Shown one piece after another: positions 54,263 through 63,616 of a DNA stretch of 64,000 nt. The DNA comes from Reinekea blandensis MED297 (GTDB taxonomy: Bacteria > Pseudomonadota > Gammaproteobacteria > Pseudomonadales > Natronospirillaceae). Position 1 is the first letter of the stretch. The number at the start of each line of letters is the position of its first letter. Both the position numbers and the translations under genes were made by a program. The notes below the pieces were generated by a model that did not search any database, was not told the origin of the DNA, and worked only from the letters and a program-made list of their open reading frames with translations. Location of the stretch: positions 498,730-562,729 of the forward strand of contig NZ_CH724152.1 of assembly GCF_000153185.1 (NCBI RefSeq), read 5' to 3'.

Positions 54263-55345
54263 ATGTTGCAGAAATTCATTGGTCTGATGACCTTATTGCT
54301 GGCGTCAGTCAGTTTCGCCGCTCCGGTGACCATTACTGATGTATTGGATCGGGAAGTGACATTTGAATCGCCCGCTCAAAGGGTTGTTGTGGGCTTTTAC
54401 CCCGAAGATTATATGGCCATCGGTACTGAGGCCGCTTATGACCGTGTCGTGGGTCTGTCAAAATACATCTGGCAGGCACGCTCTGCGAACTGGGAAATGT
54501 ATCTTAAGCATCGTCCTTCGTTGGATGATATCCCGGGTATTGGTCGCGTAGACACCAAAACCTTTTCTGTTGAGAAAGTCATCAGCCTGAACCCCGACGT
54601 CATCATGTTAGCTGATTGGCAGTTCAAAGGGTTAGGGGAGGACATTGATCGACTGGAGCAGGCAGGCATGACGGTGGTCGTCGTTGACTACAATGCTCAA
54701 ACGGTTGAGCGTCATGTGAAAAGCACAGAAATCATCGGGCACATTACGGGTCAGGTCGACCGGGCAAAAACAATGGCTAACGACTATCAGCAAAATGTTG
54801 AGATGATTACCGAACGTTTGGCCGCGGCTAATTTACCGAAGCCACGCATCTACACCGAGTTTGGCGCGACCGGCATTAATGAAATCGGCTATACCTTTGG
54901 TAAAAATATGTGGGGCGCCATTGCTACAACTGCCGGAGGGGACAATATTTCAGCGCCGCACGTGGAATGGTGGGGAATGTTAAGTGCCGAGCAGATTCTG
55001 GCTTCGGACCCGGAACTTATTGTGATCACCGGTTATGAAACCGGCAATGGTGACGACGCCATGGTTATGGGGCAGGGCGTTGACGAAGGTGTGGCCAAAG
55101 AACGCCTGGCTGGGTTTAAAGACCGCCTGGGTTGGTCAACATTGACGGCAGTGAAAGAGAATCGTTTGTATGGTGCCTATCACGGGGCATGCCGAACCAT
55201 CTTTGATGGCGCCATGATTCAGTTTTATGCCAAAGCACTCTATCCGGAACTGTTTGAGGATCTGGACCCGGAACAGGCGTATCTTGATTTTTATCAACGC
55301 TACCTGCCTGTACAGCCTGAGGGAACTTTCCTGACCAAGTTGTAG
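54263..55345 (+). CDS. Periplasmic iron-complex binding protein
   Basis: 360 residues, GAGGA upstream. Signal peptide about 1-20 (LIGLMTLLLASVSFAA type). The helical-backbone fold of class III binding proteins is seen (TITDVLDREVTFESPAQRVV, ISLNPDVIMLADWQF, GDNISAPHVEWWGMLSAEQI, SDPELIVITGYE). It delivers an iron chelate to the FecCD/ATPase pair; the Fur box in the shared promoter supports this. The exact ligand is unknown. Confidence 0.92.
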   Translation: MLQKFIGLMTLLLASVSFAAPVTITDVLDREVTFESPAQRVVVGFYPEDYMAIGTEAAYDRVVGLSKYIWQARSANWEMYLKHRPSLDDIPGIGRVDTKTFSVEKVISLNPDVIMLADWQFKGLGEDIDRLEQAGMTVVVVDYNAQTVERHVKSTEIIGHITGQVDRAKTMANDYQQNVEMITERLAAANLPKPRIYTEFGATGINEIGYTFGKNMWGAIATTAGGDNISAPHVEWWGMLSAEQILASDPELIVITGYETGNGDDAMVMGQGVDEGVAKERLAGFKDRLGWSTLTAVKENRLYGAYHGACRTIFDGAMIQFYAKALYPELFEDLDPEQAYLDFYQRYLPVQPEGTFLTKL

Positions 55346-55398
55346 AACACAAGACGACCGTCTGCATTGGTATTCGGGGCACGACGAGAGTTCCTCAA

Positions 55399-55501
55399 CT
55401 TTTACAGGCAATCCAGCGCATACTCAGCGGCTGCCAAAAGCCTGCTCATTGGTGTAAAAAAACGTCGTTCATACTGTTGAGTATGACCTGCTCTGTAAAA
55501 G
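55399..55501. other. Nested inverted repeats in the binding-protein / GH76 convergent spacer
   Basis: CTTTTACAG (55399-55407) pairs with CTGTAAAAG (55493-55501), and within it CATACTCA (55419-55426) pairs with TGAGTATG (55478-55485). The latter can also fold locally as CATACT-GTTG-AGTATG. This permits alternative structures; its role is unknown. Confidence 0.45.
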
Positions 55502-55558
55502 TGCAGGGGCGTTTCCCGAAACAAAGACCAGCCAGACTTTTTAGTCATACCCTTTAAC

Positions 55559-55578
55559 AAGACCGCCGAAGCGGTCTT
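55559..55578. terminator. Terminator between the iron-binding protein and GH76 genes
   Basis: AAGACCGC-CGAA-GCGGTCTT then TT; an 8-bp stem between the convergent genes. Confidence 0.8.
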
Positions 55579-55609
55579 TTCGGTGCTTTATAGCCTTTAT
55601 CATCAACGC

Positions 55610-58150
55610 TTAAGGCAGTAACTCGACCTGAAACCAGTTCAAGTTGAAGCCACCTTGTGCCGCATAAAGGCCAAACATTAATGGTCCCGCCGGTAAGGTT
55701 GCTTCATGGGAAACCGTCTGCCAGTTCTGCCAACCTCCCGTTGCCGGGATTTCAACGGTACCTAACTGCACAGCGCCGGCATCCAAGTCGGCCGATAGTT
55801 GGCCGCCTCCCAGGCTCGCAATGCGATAGGAAATTCGATAAGTCCCAGCTTGTGGCAAGTTTAAAAGATTTGCATAGGCCATCCAGTCGGCGGTATCGAT
55901 CCACCCGACATTAAGACCACCATCTACATCGGTCGTGGTTTCGGTTTCGACGCCGAACATGTTGGTAAAGTGTTCGGCTTGAATGGTTGCCGAAAAATCA
56001 GGCGTTGTTGGCGGGGGCGGATTGTTGTTTGACTCGTCATCACTGACGAGCTTGAACTGCGTCCAGCTCCCCGTTTTATTGGCTTTTACACCACGAATCT
56101 GAAATCCGCCATCGAAGCCATTTCCATCTACATCGATCAGTGATGTAACTTGCAGATAATAGCCAAAATGTTTGTTCTCTAAGTGAAAATAGCCATTATC
56201 GGTCATCACCTTGCGCCACTGGGTCCAGTCCCCGGTATTGGTGGTATCGACCAAACGAACGGCTTTGGTGTCGCCATCGGCTACGGCGTTAGGCTGACCG
56301 TTAGTGGCATCGGAAACATCACTCATTTGCAGCCATTGCTGGTAAAAGGTGTTCTCTATGCGATAGTAGCCTTGATTGCCTTGGACCGGTCGCAAGGTCC
56401 AACGCGTTTTACCTCCTGTAAATCGTTGATCGACCGCTTGCGCATTATTACCGACTCCGCTCCCGTCACCAAAATGGGTGCCTTGTAACCAGGTCGAATG
56501 ACCTCGGTTTTCAATTCGAACATTCGTGTGGTTGTGTGGGGTACTGGTACCTACCTTACGTAATTCAACTGACGAAAACAGGTCGTTCGCACCATTATCA
56601 ACCAGGCAATTATCGTCCGTACTCAACACGGTACCGGTATCACCAAAATCAGCGCCATCATAGCCGACCAACTCATACCCGGCAGGGACCTTGACGGATG
56701 AAATGTTGTTACTTTTCATTCCGCGCTTTTGTAGATCGAACAGGTTATAGAGGCCTTCGGTTAAGGTAACGCCGCGGCCATCGAAATTACAGTGCTCGTA
56801 AACCGTTGCCACAGGGACGCGAGGTTCTACGATGATCGACGTGGCCCGGTTGTTGAAATTGTTGTCATCCAGGCAGGCATCGTCGGCGTTAAAAACCTGA
56901 CTGTCGCCGGTGAAGTTATCACCGTCGTACAGGGTGATCTGAAAGTCAGGAGAAACACGAAGGGCGGAAACGCGATTGTTGCCAAAGCCTAGGTATTCCA
57001 GATCCGCTTGCGTGTACTGACCGGGTGCCAAGCCAGTGGAGAACCAGTTTTCGTACTGGCAATTACGGTAAATGGCGGCGGCATCGGGCGCTTTTTTATC
57101 GCCACCCGGTGTTACGCTTAATTCAGCAAATCCACGGGCAACGGAGGCAAAGTCCAGCAGTTGCTGGCTCACTTCATTGTCTGAACCGTCCCATTGCACC
57201 GGGTAACGACCTTGGTTGCCCTGCAACTCGTTGTAGGTGAAGTTTACGAAGCCGGCAGCAATGTTTAACCAGTTGATATCGCCATCGACTTCCCAAAGGT
57301 CAACATACGCGGCAGCCATGTCGTGCCCACCCCATTTGCCAGACTCCCGCAGGGCACCGGTATAGTTATCGATGTAGGCGGTTTCCATGCGAAGCCCCAT
57401 GCGTTTGGCGTCTTCATAATAGGTGTCGTCTCCTGTGATTTCATGAAGTGTCAGTGCGGCCTGAGTGACGACGGCGTTTTCATAACCACGATAGCCAGGA
57501 CCAACGCCAAATTTGTTGGCTTTGATCCAGTTATACAAACGTAAGCCGTCGGTTAAATACTTCTGCTCGCCCGTTGCCTGATAAATTAACAGATTGGCCG
57601 CAGTGGTTGGGGCTGTCGCGCACAGGCATTGTCCGGTGGTGTTACCTTCCTGCCAGCGAATGCCACCATTAGGTGTGCCATTCGACGGATTCTCACCACT
57701 CATGCTGAATGCGACCACCTGTTTTGCACGATCTACATAGGTTATGTTGTCAGTTAGCTCATAGAGTTCCATCAGCCCTTTGGCTATCCAAGCATTGTCA
57801 TCATAAAATCGTCCACCACAGCCATCGGCGCTGGCACTGTATCCCCAAATGTTGTTTTTGAAACACCAGTATCGGTTATGAATTTCATTGGCCATGCTTT
57901 GAGCTTGGCTTGTGCGTTGCGCCGCCGTTACCGCATGGAACTGAATGCCTTGAGGCCAGTTAAACGCCACCGCATTCGCGGATTGTTTTTCACGAAAGAG
58001 GGCGCTGCCATTAATACCTAAGTCACGTTCGATGTCCGCAAACGTTTCGTTCGCCCAGGTTTTGTAAGTCTCGCCGGATTGGGCAATACAAACCATAGTG
58101 AACAAGCTGGCGAACAACAGCAGTGACCATTGTTGCAAGAGTTTTATCAT
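55610..58150 (-). CDS. Secreted GH76 family endo-alpha-1,6-mannanase with accessory binding domains
   Basis: 846 residues from ATG 58150 (AAGAGA nearby); 40 upstream residues in the longer reading do not resemble a signal. Signal peptide 1-23 ends ...VCIA. The GH76 (alpha/alpha)6 catalytic region (25-365) has the adjacent aspartates Asp117-Asp118 in GGRFYDDNAWIAKG. Two beta/gamma-crystallin-like domains follow (about 375-465 and 470-555), then a ricin/lectin-like domain (560-700), a PPPP linker and a C-terminal CBM6 (715-846, ending FNLNWFQVELLP). Expected to cut alpha-1,6-mannan of yeast or algal cell walls outside the cell. Confidence 0.9.
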   Translation of the reverse strand: MIKLLQQWSLLLFASLFTMVCIAQSGETYKTWANETFADIERDLGINGSALFREKQSANAVAFNWPQGIQFHAVTAAQRTSQAQSMANEIHNRYWCFKNNIWGYSASADGCGGRFYDDNAWIAKGLMELYELTDNITYVDRAKQVVAFSMSGENPSNGTPNGGIRWQEGNTTGQCLCATAPTTAANLLIYQATGEQKYLTDGLRLYNWIKANKFGVGPGYRGYENAVVTQAALTLHEITGDDTYYEDAKRMGLRMETAYIDNYTGALRESGKWGGHDMAAAYVDLWEVDGDINWLNIAAGFVNFTYNELQGNQGRYPVQWDGSDNEVSQQLLDFASVARGFAELSVTPGGDKKAPDAAAIYRNCQYENWFSTGLAPGQYTQADLEYLGFGNNRVSALRVSPDFQITLYDGDNFTGDSQVFNADDACLDDNNFNNRATSIIVEPRVPVATVYEHCNFDGRGVTLTEGLYNLFDLQKRGMKSNNISSVKVPAGYELVGYDGADFGDTGTVLSTDDNCLVDNGANDLFSSVELRKVGTSTPHNHTNVRIENRGHSTWLQGTHFGDGSGVGNNAQAVDQRFTGGKTRWTLRPVQGNQGYYRIENTFYQQWLQMSDVSDATNGQPNAVADGDTKAVRLVDTTNTGDWTQWRKVMTDNGYFHLENKHFGYYLQVTSLIDVDGNGFDGGFQIRGVKANKTGSWTQFKLVSDDESNNNPPPPTTPDFSATIQAEHFTNMFGVETETTTDVDGGLNVGWIDTADWMAYANLLNLPQAGTYRISYRIASLGGGQLSADLDAGAVQLGTVEIPATGGWQNWQTVSHEATLPAGPLMFGLYAAQGGFNLNWFQVELLP

Positions 58151-58772
58151 TATCTCTTCGACCTTATTGAGTCCTGCAGAACGCAGGTTCTTTTTGATTA
58201 TCATTTGCCTTGGCTTTACCAAGGTTGACGGTGTTTCGGTTGATCGGAATGAAACGGCCGAACCACACAACCGAATCGAATACCGTATTAAAACCGGGGC
58301 ATGAAAACTGAGGATCGGTTCGCAAGATTATGGCGCTGTCCGCAGCATGATTTGAGTTTGACGCTGGAACTGAACCCTTGAGCTGAAACAGATGATAAAT
58401 CGATTGAACTTGGTCTTTGATTGAGTAACCAATGCTACGCAGCCATGAATGGAATTTAACTGTTACTCGGATTGAGTGAATAAAGGATGACCCCTGTGTC
58501 TTCGTTTTATGAGACGCCGTTCACAACGCGACCACTTGGTTTATTTTTTATCAGTAAAGCCTGTAAGCGGTTTCTGCGCGGTACCATCCGGCTGCGCTAA
58601 GTGCCCGGAATGACCATCAGACTAATGTAGTACGGGGTCGAGTCTGTTTAACTTAAGAACAGTTGATATGATCGGCTCACTCGGCGAGGAGAGAGTCTTA
58701 GCGCTCAGAGCGCGACCTTCGCAGTGATAATAAAAATACAAAAACAATAATATAAAAAATCAGGCGACTTCC
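58151..58772. promoter_or_regulatory. Divergent intergenic region, GH76 / TRAP binding proteins
   Basis: 622 bp with promoters for both directions by position. TGTAAGCGGTTTCT (58562-58575) is a 12/14 match to the LacI-type palindrome at 45758, suggesting a weak shared operator. The 58640-58690 stretch is a plausible promoter for the TRAP genes (TATGAT at about 58665). No gene is supported here. Confidence 0.35.
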
Positions 58773-59837
58773 ATGAAATCACTACTCCAAAACCTGGCGC
58801 GCTGGCTCGTGCCTGTTTGCTTCATAGCCTTTAGTTTTTCCGAAGAACCCTATCAACTGAAACTGGCCATGTCCTGGGGATCGGACTTCCCGGTATTTTC
58901 CGAAAGCCCGAAGCGTATGGCGGAACGCGTCGCTAAAATGTCCAATGGTCGGCTGACCATTGATGTGATCGGCAGTGAAGAGCACGGTCGACCGCTCGAC
59001 GTTTTTGACATGGTTCGTAACGGCGAATACGACTTGGGACATTCCGCGTCCTACTATTGGAAGGGCAAGGTGCCCAATACACTGTTCTTTACCACCATGC
59101 CGTTTGGCATGTTGCCGTTAGAACAGTATGCCTGGCTGGAGCATGGCGGAGGTCAGGCATTGATGGATGAAGTCTACCAACCCCTAGGGCTCCTCTCTTT
59201 ACCCGGCGGCAACTCCGGGTCGCAAATGGGTGGCTGGTTTCAGAAGCGCATTAAAAACACCGAAAGCCTGAACGGTTTAAAAATGCGCGTACCGGGCTTT
59301 GCCGGCGAAGTGCTCTCGGAGCTGGGTGTGGTACCCACGAACATTCCGGCCACGGACCTTTACGAGGCGATGAGTCGCAATGTAATTCAGGCCGCGGAGT
59401 TCGTAGGGCCGTCGACTGACTTTAACCTGAAGTTGCACCTGGCCGCGCAGTTTTACTACACCGGATGGCACGAACCCGGTGCAGAACTGCAGTTTCTGAT
59501 TAACGATGAGGTTTACCAGTCTTTGCCTGCGGATCTGCAGGCCATTTTAAAAGCTGCCATGCGGGCTTCGGCGTACGATACCTATGTGCATTCGGTCGAC
59601 GTCAGTGCGCAGGCCTGGGCGGACATGCGTCGGCAGTTTCCGACCATCCGTGTAAAGGACTTTCCTGATGAAGTGATGAGCGAACTACGCCGCGTGAATG
59701 AGCGCAAGCTGGTGGAGTTTGCCGACGACAACGACCAGGCACGACGCATCATTGAATCGCAGTTGGGTTATCAGGCAATGATGCGCAACTGGACGCTGCT
59801 CTCTGATTACAGCTATCTCGAATCCATTGGCCGGTGA
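58773..59837 (+). CDS. TRAP-type periplasmic solute-binding protein (TakP-like), first of tandem pair
   Basis: 354 residues with a signal peptide (about 1-23). The DctP fold has TMPFGMLPLEQYAWLEHGGG, PGGNSGSQMGGWFQKRI, KMRVPGFAGEVLSELG and EFVGPSTDFN; this is the TakP-like subfamily that binds alpha-keto or related carboxylic acids. The helix equivalent to the ligand-contact loop reads TNIPATDLYEAM, without the usual PGGE pattern, suggesting an altered ligand. The gene downstream is a paralogue. No DctQ or DctM membrane subunit occurs next to them. Confidence 0.9.
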   Translation: MKSLLQNLARWLVPVCFIAFSFSEEPYQLKLAMSWGSDFPVFSESPKRMAERVAKMSNGRLTIDVIGSEEHGRPLDVFDMVRNGEYDLGHSASYYWKGKVPNTLFFTTMPFGMLPLEQYAWLEHGGGQALMDEVYQPLGLLSLPGGNSGSQMGGWFQKRIKNTESLNGLKMRVPGFAGEVLSELGVVPTNIPATDLYEAMSRNVIQAAEFVGPSTDFNLKLHLAAQFYYTGWHEPGAELQFLINDEVYQSLPADLQAILKAAMRASAYDTYVHSVDVSAQAWADMRRQFPTIRVKDFPDEVMSELRRVNERKLVEFADDNDQARRIIESQLGYQAMMRNWTLLSDYSYLESIGR

Positions 59838-59846
59838 GGAATGATC

Positions 59847-60917
59847 ATGAAACGAATGACTCTGATACTGTCATGTCTGCTGATCAGCCGACTGACCTTG
59901 GCGGCCGATGTGATAACCCTAAAGCTGGCTGAAACCTGGGGGCCGGATTATCCCATCTTCGGCGATGCCACCAAAAACTTTGCGGCGTTGGCAGCGGAGT
60001 TATCCGGTGGACGACTGAACATTCAAATCGATTCGGCGGATGTGCATCAACAACCGTTGGGTGTGTTCGATCTGGTTAAGTCCGGTGATTACGACATGGG
60101 CCATTCGGCGTCCTATTACTGGACTGACAAGGTGCCGAACACGCAATACTTTTCGACCATGCCGTTTGGCATGATCGCCAGTGAACAATACAGCTGGTTT
60201 TATTTTGATGACGGTATGGCGCTCATGGATGAAGTGTACGCGCCACATAACCTCTATTCCTTCCCTGGCGGCAATACCGGCCAGCAGATGGGGGGATGGT
60301 TCAAACAGGAAATACGAACGCCAGACGATCTTGATGGGTTACGCATGCGGATTCCCGGCTTTGCCGGAGAGATCATGGCGGAACTGGGCGTGCAACCTGT
60401 TAACCTGCCCAGTGGCGAGCTGTATCAGGCACTTATTAACCGGGAGATTGATGCATTGGAATGGGTTGGGCCGTCGCTCGATTTGGCCATGGGATTTCCA
60501 AACGCTGCCGAGTACTACTACACCGGTTGGCACGAACCCGCCACCGAGCTGCAGTTTTTAATCAACCGGGAGGTGTTTAATGGCTTGCCCACGGATTTAC
60601 AGGAGATTCTGAAGGTGGCCATGCGGCTGTCGGCTTACGATATGTGGGTGCAGTCGCAACACGAAAGTGCTAAAAACTGGGCGACGATGCTGGAGCAAAA
60701 CCCGAACATTAAGGTTCGGCAGTTCTCCGATGAAATTATGAAGCAACTGCGAGAAGCGAATCGCCGCTTGCTTGCCCAAAAAGCGGAACAAGATCCATTA
60801 GCCGCACGCATCATTGCCAGTCAGCAAGCTTATCTTGAAAAGGCCCGTGCCTGGATTGATATCTCTGAGCGGGCCTATACCGGCAACATGGACGCTCGTG
60901 GGAACCGCAGTCAGTAA
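59847..60917 (+). CDS. TRAP-type periplasmic solute-binding protein, second of tandem pair
   Basis: 356 residues from ATG 59847; ATG 59841 adds two residues but GAGGA sits directly against it. Signal peptide 1-19 ending LAA. PGGNTGQQMGGWFKQEI, RMRIPGFAGEIMAELG, NLPSGELYQALI and LEWVGPSLD are nearer the TakP consensus than in the first copy. About half the residues match its neighbour over the same length, so it is a tandem duplication that diverged. It is followed by a hairpin and the cytochrome b561 gene. Confidence 0.9.
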   Translation: MKRMTLILSCLLISRLTLAADVITLKLAETWGPDYPIFGDATKNFAALAAELSGGRLNIQIDSADVHQQPLGVFDLVKSGDYDMGHSASYYWTDKVPNTQYFSTMPFGMIASEQYSWFYFDDGMALMDEVYAPHNLYSFPGGNTGQQMGGWFKQEIRTPDDLDGLRMRIPGFAGEIMAELGVQPVNLPSGELYQALINREIDALEWVGPSLDLAMGFPNAAEYYYTGWHEPATELQFLINREVFNGLPTDLQEILKVAMRLSAYDMWVQSQHESAKNWATMLEQNPNIKVRQFSDEIMKQLREANRRLLAQKAEQDPLAARIIASQQAYLEKARAWIDISERAYTGNMDARGNRSQ

Positions 60918-60955
60918 TCGGGCCGTAGATAAGATCCTGACTTTGCCAACCCGGT

Positions 60956-60973
60956 AACCCAGTTTGCTGGGTT
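60956..60973 (+). terminator. Hairpin between the TRAP pair and the cytochrome genes
   Basis: AACCCAG-TTTG-CTGGGTT, a 7-bp stem without a T-run; possible attenuator or weak terminator. Confidence 0.4.
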
Positions 60974-61068
60974 GGTCGACTCGCCTGTTAAAGGTTTCTT
61001 TCGTTTTTAAGCTTCAGTTTAACTTTCATCCTTATCCTTAAAGGCACTCACGCTAAAGGGGATAATTG

Positions 61069-61671
61069 ATGAACCCAAACCTTTCAAACTCTTCGACTCA
61101 GTCTGCGCCGACGGTGCTGGTATGGGACCTTTTGGTTCGAATCTTTCATTGGAGCTTAGTGGGCTTCTTCAGCCTGTCTTATGTCACGGGCGATAGCGGC
61201 AGCCAAGTCCATATTCTGAGCGGGTACACCATCGCCGGATTGCTTGGTTTTCGTTTGGTTTGGGGGATTATCGGCACCCAGCATGCAAGGTTTTCAGACT
61301 TTGTCAGTCATCCCGGAACCATTCTGCAGTACCTTCAATCAATCGTGTCCGGAACGGCTCGCCGATACCTAGGCCACAACCCGGCGGGTGGAATCATGAT
61401 TTTACTGCTTCTCTCAGGCCTGACGGTGACGGTGTTTACGGGCACCATGCTGGCCGGCTTTGAAGGACAGGGACCATTGGCAAGTTCCCCAATACTGCAA
61501 CTTGATGAGCATTGGATTGAAGAGGTCCATGAGGTCACTGCGAGCATTCTGGTATTTGCTGTTTTGCTTCATGTCAGCGGAGTCATCTTTAGTAGCCGGA
61601 TGCATCAGGAAAATCTCGTGAAAGCCATGATCACCGGGCGAAAGAAACAGCAGGAGAAGGATCATGATTAA
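61069..61671 (+). CDS. Cytochrome b561-family membrane protein
   Basis: 200 residues from ATG 61069 (AAAGGGGA upstream). Four membrane helices with the haem-ligand set His27 (RIFHWSLVG), His48 (QVHILSGY), His154 (EEVHEVTAS) and His168 (LLHVSG). It likely moves electrons between the quinone pool and periplasmic cytochromes. It overlaps the SHP gene by eight bases, so the two are translated together. Confidence 0.9.
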   Translation: MNPNLSNSSTQSAPTVLVWDLLVRIFHWSLVGFFSLSYVTGDSGSQVHILSGYTIAGLLGFRLVWGIIGTQHARFSDFVSHPGTILQYLQSIVSGTARRYLGHNPAGGIMILLLLSGLTVTVFTGTMLAGFEGQGPLASSPILQLDEHWIEEVHEVTASILVFAVLLHVSGVIFSSRMHQENLVKAMITGRKKQQEKDHD

Positions 61672-62050
61672 TCGTTTTATGTTTTTAATGCTAATGAGTC
61701 TGTCCATCCCTATGGCAATCAGCTCGGACGCTGTCGATCAGTTGCTGAGTGACTACGGGCAGACGACGACAGAACCCTTTAGTGCAGAAAGAGGGCAGGC
61801 GTTCTGGCAAACCAAAGGCGCGGGTAACCTGAGTTGTGCGGGCTGTCATGGTCAGGATGTGACGAATCCCGGTAAGCACTCACGCACCGGAAAAGTGATT
61901 GCACCCATGGCCAGGTCTGTGAACGCGAGCCGGTTAACCGACGTGCGTACCATTGAAAAGTGGTTGTTCCGAAACTGCAAAACGGTTTGGTCAAGAGAAT
62001 GCACCGTACAGGAAAAGGGTGATGTTCTGGTTTGGCTGCAACAACAGTAA
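61664..62050 (+). CDS. SHP-type monohaem cytochrome c (DUF1924)
   Basis: 128 residues with a signal peptide (about 1-20). The motif CAGCH (58-62) and the neighbourhood HSRTGKVIAPMARSVNASRL, then RNCKTVWSRECT, define the sphaeroides haem protein (SHP) family. In SHP an asparagine in the segment equivalent to VNASR (Asn87) is the sixth haem ligand and lets the haem bind oxygen or nitric oxide. A disulfide between Cys105 and Cys113 is likely. SHP is reduced by DHC, whose gene follows 18 bp downstream. Confidence 0.92.
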   Translation: MINRFMFLMLMSLSIPMAISSDAVDQLLSDYGQTTTEPFSAERGQAFWQTKGAGNLSCAGCHGQDVTNPGKHSRTGKVIAPMARSVNASRLTDVRTIEKWLFRNCKTVWSRECTVQEKGDVLVWLQQQ

Positions 62051-62068
62051 AATAAGAGGGCTCATACT

Positions 62069-62671
62069 ATGAAACATTGGATAAACGGCTTACGCTGGGT
62101 GATCGGTACCGTTTTGTTAGGCAGTACTCTGGCGATGGGTTTAATCGGGATTGCTTTCAGTGATAAGTACGAAAGTGAAAACGAACATTCCTATTCTTCG
62201 AAGGCAGGGGCGGCCTCTATGGAAGCCGGCTGGCAGAAAGCGGCTCAGAGTTATCAGGAAGAGTGCTCGGCTTGTCACATCGCGTATCCGACTGACTTTC
62301 TACCATCACGAAGTTGGTCTCAGATAATGGCTACTCTTGATCAGCACTTTGGTGACAATGCGGAGCTGATGCCCGATGTGCATCAGGACGTTGCTACGTA
62401 CCTGCAGGCATTTGCCGCAGACGCGGGACAGTCTCGGATGCAATCCCGGGTGATGCGCGGTGTTAATTTAGCAGAGCCACCCTTACGTATCACTGAGATG
62501 CCGTTCTATACTCGTATCCACCATGAAATCCCGGACCGTTACGTTGGCGGCAACCCGGAAGTGGGTAGCTTTAGCCAATGTCAGGCATGCCATGGTGATG
62601 CCGCTGAACGAGGACTGTTTGATGAAGACTCCGTTAACATACCTGGCGCTCCTCATTGGGATGACGACTAG
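62069..62671 (+). CDS. Di-haem cytochrome c (DHC)
   Basis: 200 residues with an N-terminal membrane anchor (about 8-30) or uncleaved signal. Two haem motifs, CSACH (66-70, in SYQEECSACHIAYPTDFLP) and CQACH (171-175), plus RITEMPFYTRIHHEIPDRYV, match the DHC family. DHC is the known electron donor to SHP. The 3' end overlaps the PepSY gene by 50 bp in another frame. Confidence 0.92.
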   Translation: MKHWINGLRWVIGTVLLGSTLAMGLIGIAFSDKYESENEHSYSSKAGAASMEAGWQKAAQSYQEECSACHIAYPTDFLPSRSWSQIMATLDQHFGDNAELMPDVHQDVATYLQAFAADAGQSRMQSRVMRGVNLAEPPLRITEMPFYTRIHHEIPDRYVGGNPEVGSFSQCQACHGDAAERGLFDEDSVNIPGAPHWDDD

Positions 62672-62945
62672 CCTGCAGATAGCGCCTTCCTTCAGTTGGG
62701 CCGACAGCCGGTTAAGTTCTCAGCAGATCAACCAAATGGTCGAGCGCGGCGAGCTGATATCGGTGGTCAGTCTCCAAGAGCGTTACCCTGCCTTGCTTGG
62801 TGGACGATGGCTGGATATCGAACTGGAACAGGAGCATCAGCACTGGATCTACGAGTTTGAGATCATCAATGAGCAAGGTGTGGTGACGGAAATTGAGTTT
62901 GATGCCGTCACCGGAGAGCTTCTGAACGTCGAGGTAGATGACTGA
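62622..62945 (+). CDS. PepSY-domain periplasmic protein
   Basis: 107 residues from ATG 62622, which lies inside the DHC reading frame (50 bp overlap, +1 phase). The signal peptide covers residues 1-27 (LTYLALLIGMTTSLQIAPSF). The mature PepSY domain shows WIYEFEIINEQGVVTEIEFD. Small PepSY proteins often sit beside two-component kinases and may modulate them. Its TGA overlaps the start of the response regulator (TGATG). Confidence 0.85.
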   Translation: MKTPLTYLALLIGMTTSLQIAPSFSWADSRLSSQQINQMVERGELISVVSLQERYPALLGGRWLDIELEQEHQHWIYEFEIINEQGVVTEIEFDAVTGELLNVEVDD

Positions 62946-63616
62946 TGCGCGTGCTTCTGGTGGAAGATGACACTGAACTGATCGCAAGACTGCAGGCTCG
63001 AATCAAGCAGCACGGTTATGCGCTGGAAGTCGCCACTAATGGTGTCGACGGTGAGTTTTCCGGAATGGAGCTCAGTCTGGATTTGATTATCCTCGACCTG
63101 GGCTTACCTGGCAAAAACGGACTCGATGTTTTGCGCCACTGGCGGGCTTCGGGTGTGGAAACTCCGGTATTGGTCTTAACAGCACGAGATGCCTGGCATG
63201 AGCGAGTCGACGGATTGAAAGCCGGTGCGGACGATTATCTCGGTAAACCATTCCATGAGGAAGAGCTTTTGGCGCGCATGGATGCACTGGCGCGTCGTCG
63301 TTATGGTGTATCAACCGATGTTATAACTTCTGGTGCGTTGACACTCAACAGTGATTCTCAGACCGTGACCGATGCACTCGGTCATCAGCATCAATTGACG
63401 GGTGTTGAGTTCAGGCTGCTACGATACTTTATGATGAACCCCGATGTCATACTGTCAAAAACGCGGCTCAGTGAACATGTTTATGAAGAAGACATGTTAC
63501 GTGACAGTAACGTGATTGAAGTCTATATCAATCGCCTGAGACAGCGTTTTGGTAAATCCACGATCGTCACCAAACGAGGTCAGGGGTATCTTTTTCAGTC
63601 GGGTTCCCAGCCATGA
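62945..63616 (+). CDS. OmpR/PhoB-family response regulator (QseB-like)
   Basis: 223 residues. Receiver domain with VEDD, phospho-acceptor Asp51 (LIILDLGLPG), and LGKPFHEEELLARM. A winged-helix DNA-binding domain follows (LTGVEFRLLRYFMMNPDVIL; NVIEVYINRLRQRFGKS). Start and stop both overlap neighbours (PepSY and the kinase), so it is translationally coupled. It likely controls the SHP/DHC/TRAP cluster (inference). Confidence 0.94.
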   Translation: MRVLLVEDDTELIARLQARIKQHGYALEVATNGVDGEFSGMELSLDLIILDLGLPGKNGLDVLRHWRASGVETPVLVLTARDAWHERVDGLKAGADDYLGKPFHEEELLARMDALARRRYGVSTDVITSGALTLNSDSQTVTDALGHQHQLTGVEFRLLRYFMMNPDVILSKTRLSEHVYEEDMLRDSNVIEVYINRLRQRFGKSTIVTKRGQGYLFQSGSQP

